A stretch of 6,614 nt of DNA, taken from NCBI GenBank assembly GCA_003132865.1, contig PKYZ01000641.1, positions 11,098 to 17,711 of the forward strand, read 5' to 3'. The position numbers were made by a program, and so were the translations under genes. Each line of letters opens with the position of its first letter. Within the stretch, counting starts at the first letter, position 1. The notes beneath the pieces are model-generated. The model worked only from the letters and a program-made list of their open reading frames with translations, had not been told where the DNA came from and made no database searches. The stretch is from Bryobacterales bacterium. GTDB lineage: Bacteria; Acidobacteriota; Terriglobia; Bryobacterales; Bryobacteraceae. Positions 5,477-6,614 of this stretch are shown here, piece by piece.

Positions 5477-6089
5477 TCCGGATCGCGCGTCCCGCGAGGA
5501 GTCGTACCTGCAGCACGGAAGCAGCTTTGTCGATCGGCTCCGGACGCGTCTGGTACAGCGCGAAATCCTGAAGCGCCTCCCGCAGACCAGCGGTCTCCGG
5601 GTCCTGGATCTAGGCTGCGGCTATCACGCCACCTACCTGAAAGCCATCGGAAAACGCTTGGCCGAAGGCGTGGGTGTAGACTTCCACGTCAGCGAAGAAA
5701 GCCGGCGCCATCCGCGTTTGAGCTTTGTCACTTCCTCCGTCGAGGATGCCCTACCCGAACTGCCCTCGAACGCTTTCGACGCGGTGCTGTTCATCTCGGT
5801 TCTGGAGCACGTCTGGAACCCGGCCGAATGCCTGAGCCACTGTCACAGGGTGCTCAAAGCCGGCGGCCGGCTACTGGTCAATGTACCCACCTGGTACGCC
5901 AAACCGGTCCTGGAGTTGTCGGCGTTCAAATTCGGTACCAGCCCGGCGTGTGAAATGGACGACCACAAGATGTACTACTCGAAGCGCGACCTCTGGCCCC
6001 TGTTGGTGCGCGCCGGCTTCAGGCCCAGCCGCATCCGGATGCACTACCAGAAGCTATGCATGATTCTGTTCAGTACGTCGGTGAAGTGA
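5454..6089 (+). CDS. Class I SAM-dependent methyltransferase
   Basis: 211 residues. The Rossmann-type methyltransferase core spans about residues 45-150: motif I VLDLGCGYHATY (50-61), the acidic end of strand 2 GVGVDFH (72-78), SVEDALPELPSNAFDAVLF (95-113), ISVLEHVWNP (114-123), then RVLKAGGRLLVNVPTW (132-147). The CHRVLKAGGRLLVNVP pattern and the C-terminal lid (DDHKMYYSKRDLWPLLVRAGF, 169-189) are common in methyltransferases of surface-glycan and small-molecule clusters. The acceptor is unknown; context suggests a sugar, glycolipid or pathway intermediate. Cytosolic, with no signal peptide. The first 23 nt overlap the nucleotidyltransferase, and a strong Shine-Dalgarno supports the ATG. It is the last intact gene of the operon and converges on the decayed gene, overlapping its presumed stop by 20 nt. 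Confidence 0.88.
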   Translation: MSSPITVDPDRASREESYLQHGSSFVDRLRTRLVQREILKRLPQTSGLRVLDLGCGYHATYLKAIGKRLAEGVGVDFHVSEESRRHPRLSFVTSSVEDALPELPSNAFDAVLFISVLEHVWNPAECLSHCHRVLKAGGRLLVNVPTWYAKPVLELSAFKFGTSPACEMDDHKMYYSKRDLWPLLVRAGFRPSRIRMHYQKLCMILFSTSVK

Positions 6090-6608
6090 AGTGGGACAGC
6101 GTTGGCGGTAAATATTCCCGAACAATATTCCGTATCGGTCGAACAACGTAAAACCGTTTGTGCGCTGCAATGAACGAGTGATAGTCCGCGAAATGCGCGT
6201 GGAAGGGGAAGATCCGGCCAAGTAGCGGTCCTTTCACCTCAAAGGCAGTGTCGCCGTCGAATCGCGGCTGCGGCAGCCCGGTCTGTCAGGTAGTAAAGTC
6301 GCGCGGCCATCTGTGGACTGGAATAAGGTTCCAGCTCGACAAACGTTCAAATCCGAGCAAATCACGATCGGCGCGTCGGATGGTATGTGCTCCAGGAATG
6401 GCTGGATCTCCGCCGAGGAATTGACGAGCTTCAAGCCGTTGTCGGGACGTCTGTTCTCCGGCAAAAACTGTCCGATCCCGAAAGCTGCTCCCAAAACAAT
6501 CAGTACGGTGACGCCCGATAGCCGGTTTGTTGCGCCTATCCAGAACAGAAGGGCAACTAACAAGCCTGCGAGCCTCAAACTGCCTATTTTGACCCACTGC
6601 TGTCCAAA
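6070..6608 (-). pseudogene. Decayed C-terminal part of a membrane glycosyltransferase (GT39/ArnT-like), frameshifted
   Basis: Read on the minus strand, three frames in succession give one plausible protein end. Frame A (6608 to about 6344): two hydrophobic helices (RLAGLLVALLFWIGATN; GVTVLIVLGAAFGIGQFLP), then PFLEHIPSDAPIVICSDL. Frame B (about 6343-6262): FVELEPYSSPQMAARLYYLTDRAAAA. Frame C (6261-6070): FDGDTAFEVKGPLLGRIFPF, then HAHFADYHSFIAAHKRFYVV, and a TGA at 6072-6070. The RLYYLTD, YHSFIAAHKRFYVV and preceding helix pattern resembles the periplasmic C-terminus of lipid-linked sugar transferases of the GT39/ArnT type. A TAA at 6611-6609 also blocks frame A near the window end, and after FYVV a third shift is possible. 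At least two frameshifts fall within about 85 nt (between 6344 and 6261), so no functional product is expected from this stretch. The 5' part lies beyond the window. Sequencing error is the alternative. Family assignment is moderate. Confidence 0.6.
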
Positions 6609-6614
6609 TTAGCG

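Noticed and set aside
6111..6129. AATATT repeated about 7 nt apart as a regulatory site
   Set aside because: It falls inside the decayed gene, away from any start, and is a short self-complementary word of the kind expected in AT-richer sequence.
6313..6612. 99-residue plus-strand frame in the right-hand region
   Set aside because: No domain or ribosome binding site. The opposite strand carries the glycosyltransferase-like remnant, which explains the stretch better.

Overview
This GC-rich window reads like a chromosomal segment from an Acidobacteriota-type soil bacterium, probably related to Solibacter/Bryobacter. That assignment is an inference from codon use, the style of the protein families and the GGACAGGC/GGCGAGC palindromes; there is no rRNA or other marker gene to confirm it. 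Coding density is high, and no tRNA, CRISPR array or transposase is visible.

Layout. (a) 1-539, minus: the first 179 codons of an IscS/NifS-type cysteine desulfurase, cut by the window edge. (b) 623-1678, plus: an HDOD/HD-domain protein with a single C-terminal membrane anchor, divergent from the desulfurase. (c) 1682-2242, minus: a carboxymuconolactone decarboxylase/AhpD-family redox protein, convergent with the HDOD gene and only 3 nt from it. Its frame is interrupted once, by a TGA at 2000-2002, exactly where the second cysteine of the family's CxxC motif belongs. A hairpin with a GG-starting loop lies just downstream of the TGA at a bacterial-SECIS distance. The best reading is one 186-residue selenoprotein with a Cys-Pro-Phe-Sec centre, which ordinary gene calling would split into two short fragments. 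(d) 2410-6089, plus: four overlapping genes for glycan-precursor work: a GT2 glycosyltransferase with C-terminal membrane helices, an extended-SDR nucleotide-sugar epimerase/dehydratase, a sugar-1-phosphate nucleotidyltransferase and a SAM methyltransferase. The overlaps are 4, 13 and 23 nt, so they are very likely one translationally coupled operon. (e) 6070-6608, minus: a decayed C-terminal part of a membrane glycosyltransferase resembling the GT39/ArnT class, readable only by moving through all three frames.

Short palindromes of two related kinds (GGACAGGC...GCCTGTCC and GGCGAGC-NNN-GCTCGCC) sit in the divergent intergenic region and at two gene junctions of the operon. At those junctions they appear to have been built into protein C-termini and to have created a misleading upstream ATG.

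How the genes could work together: the nucleotidyltransferase would activate a sugar phosphate, the epimerase would remodel the nucleotide sugar, the GT2 would transfer a sugar to a (lipid) acceptor at the membrane, and the methyltransferase would modify a sugar or intermediate. The end product cannot be named from this window. The most notable item is the unrecognised selenoprotein gene with its SECIS-like hairpin.
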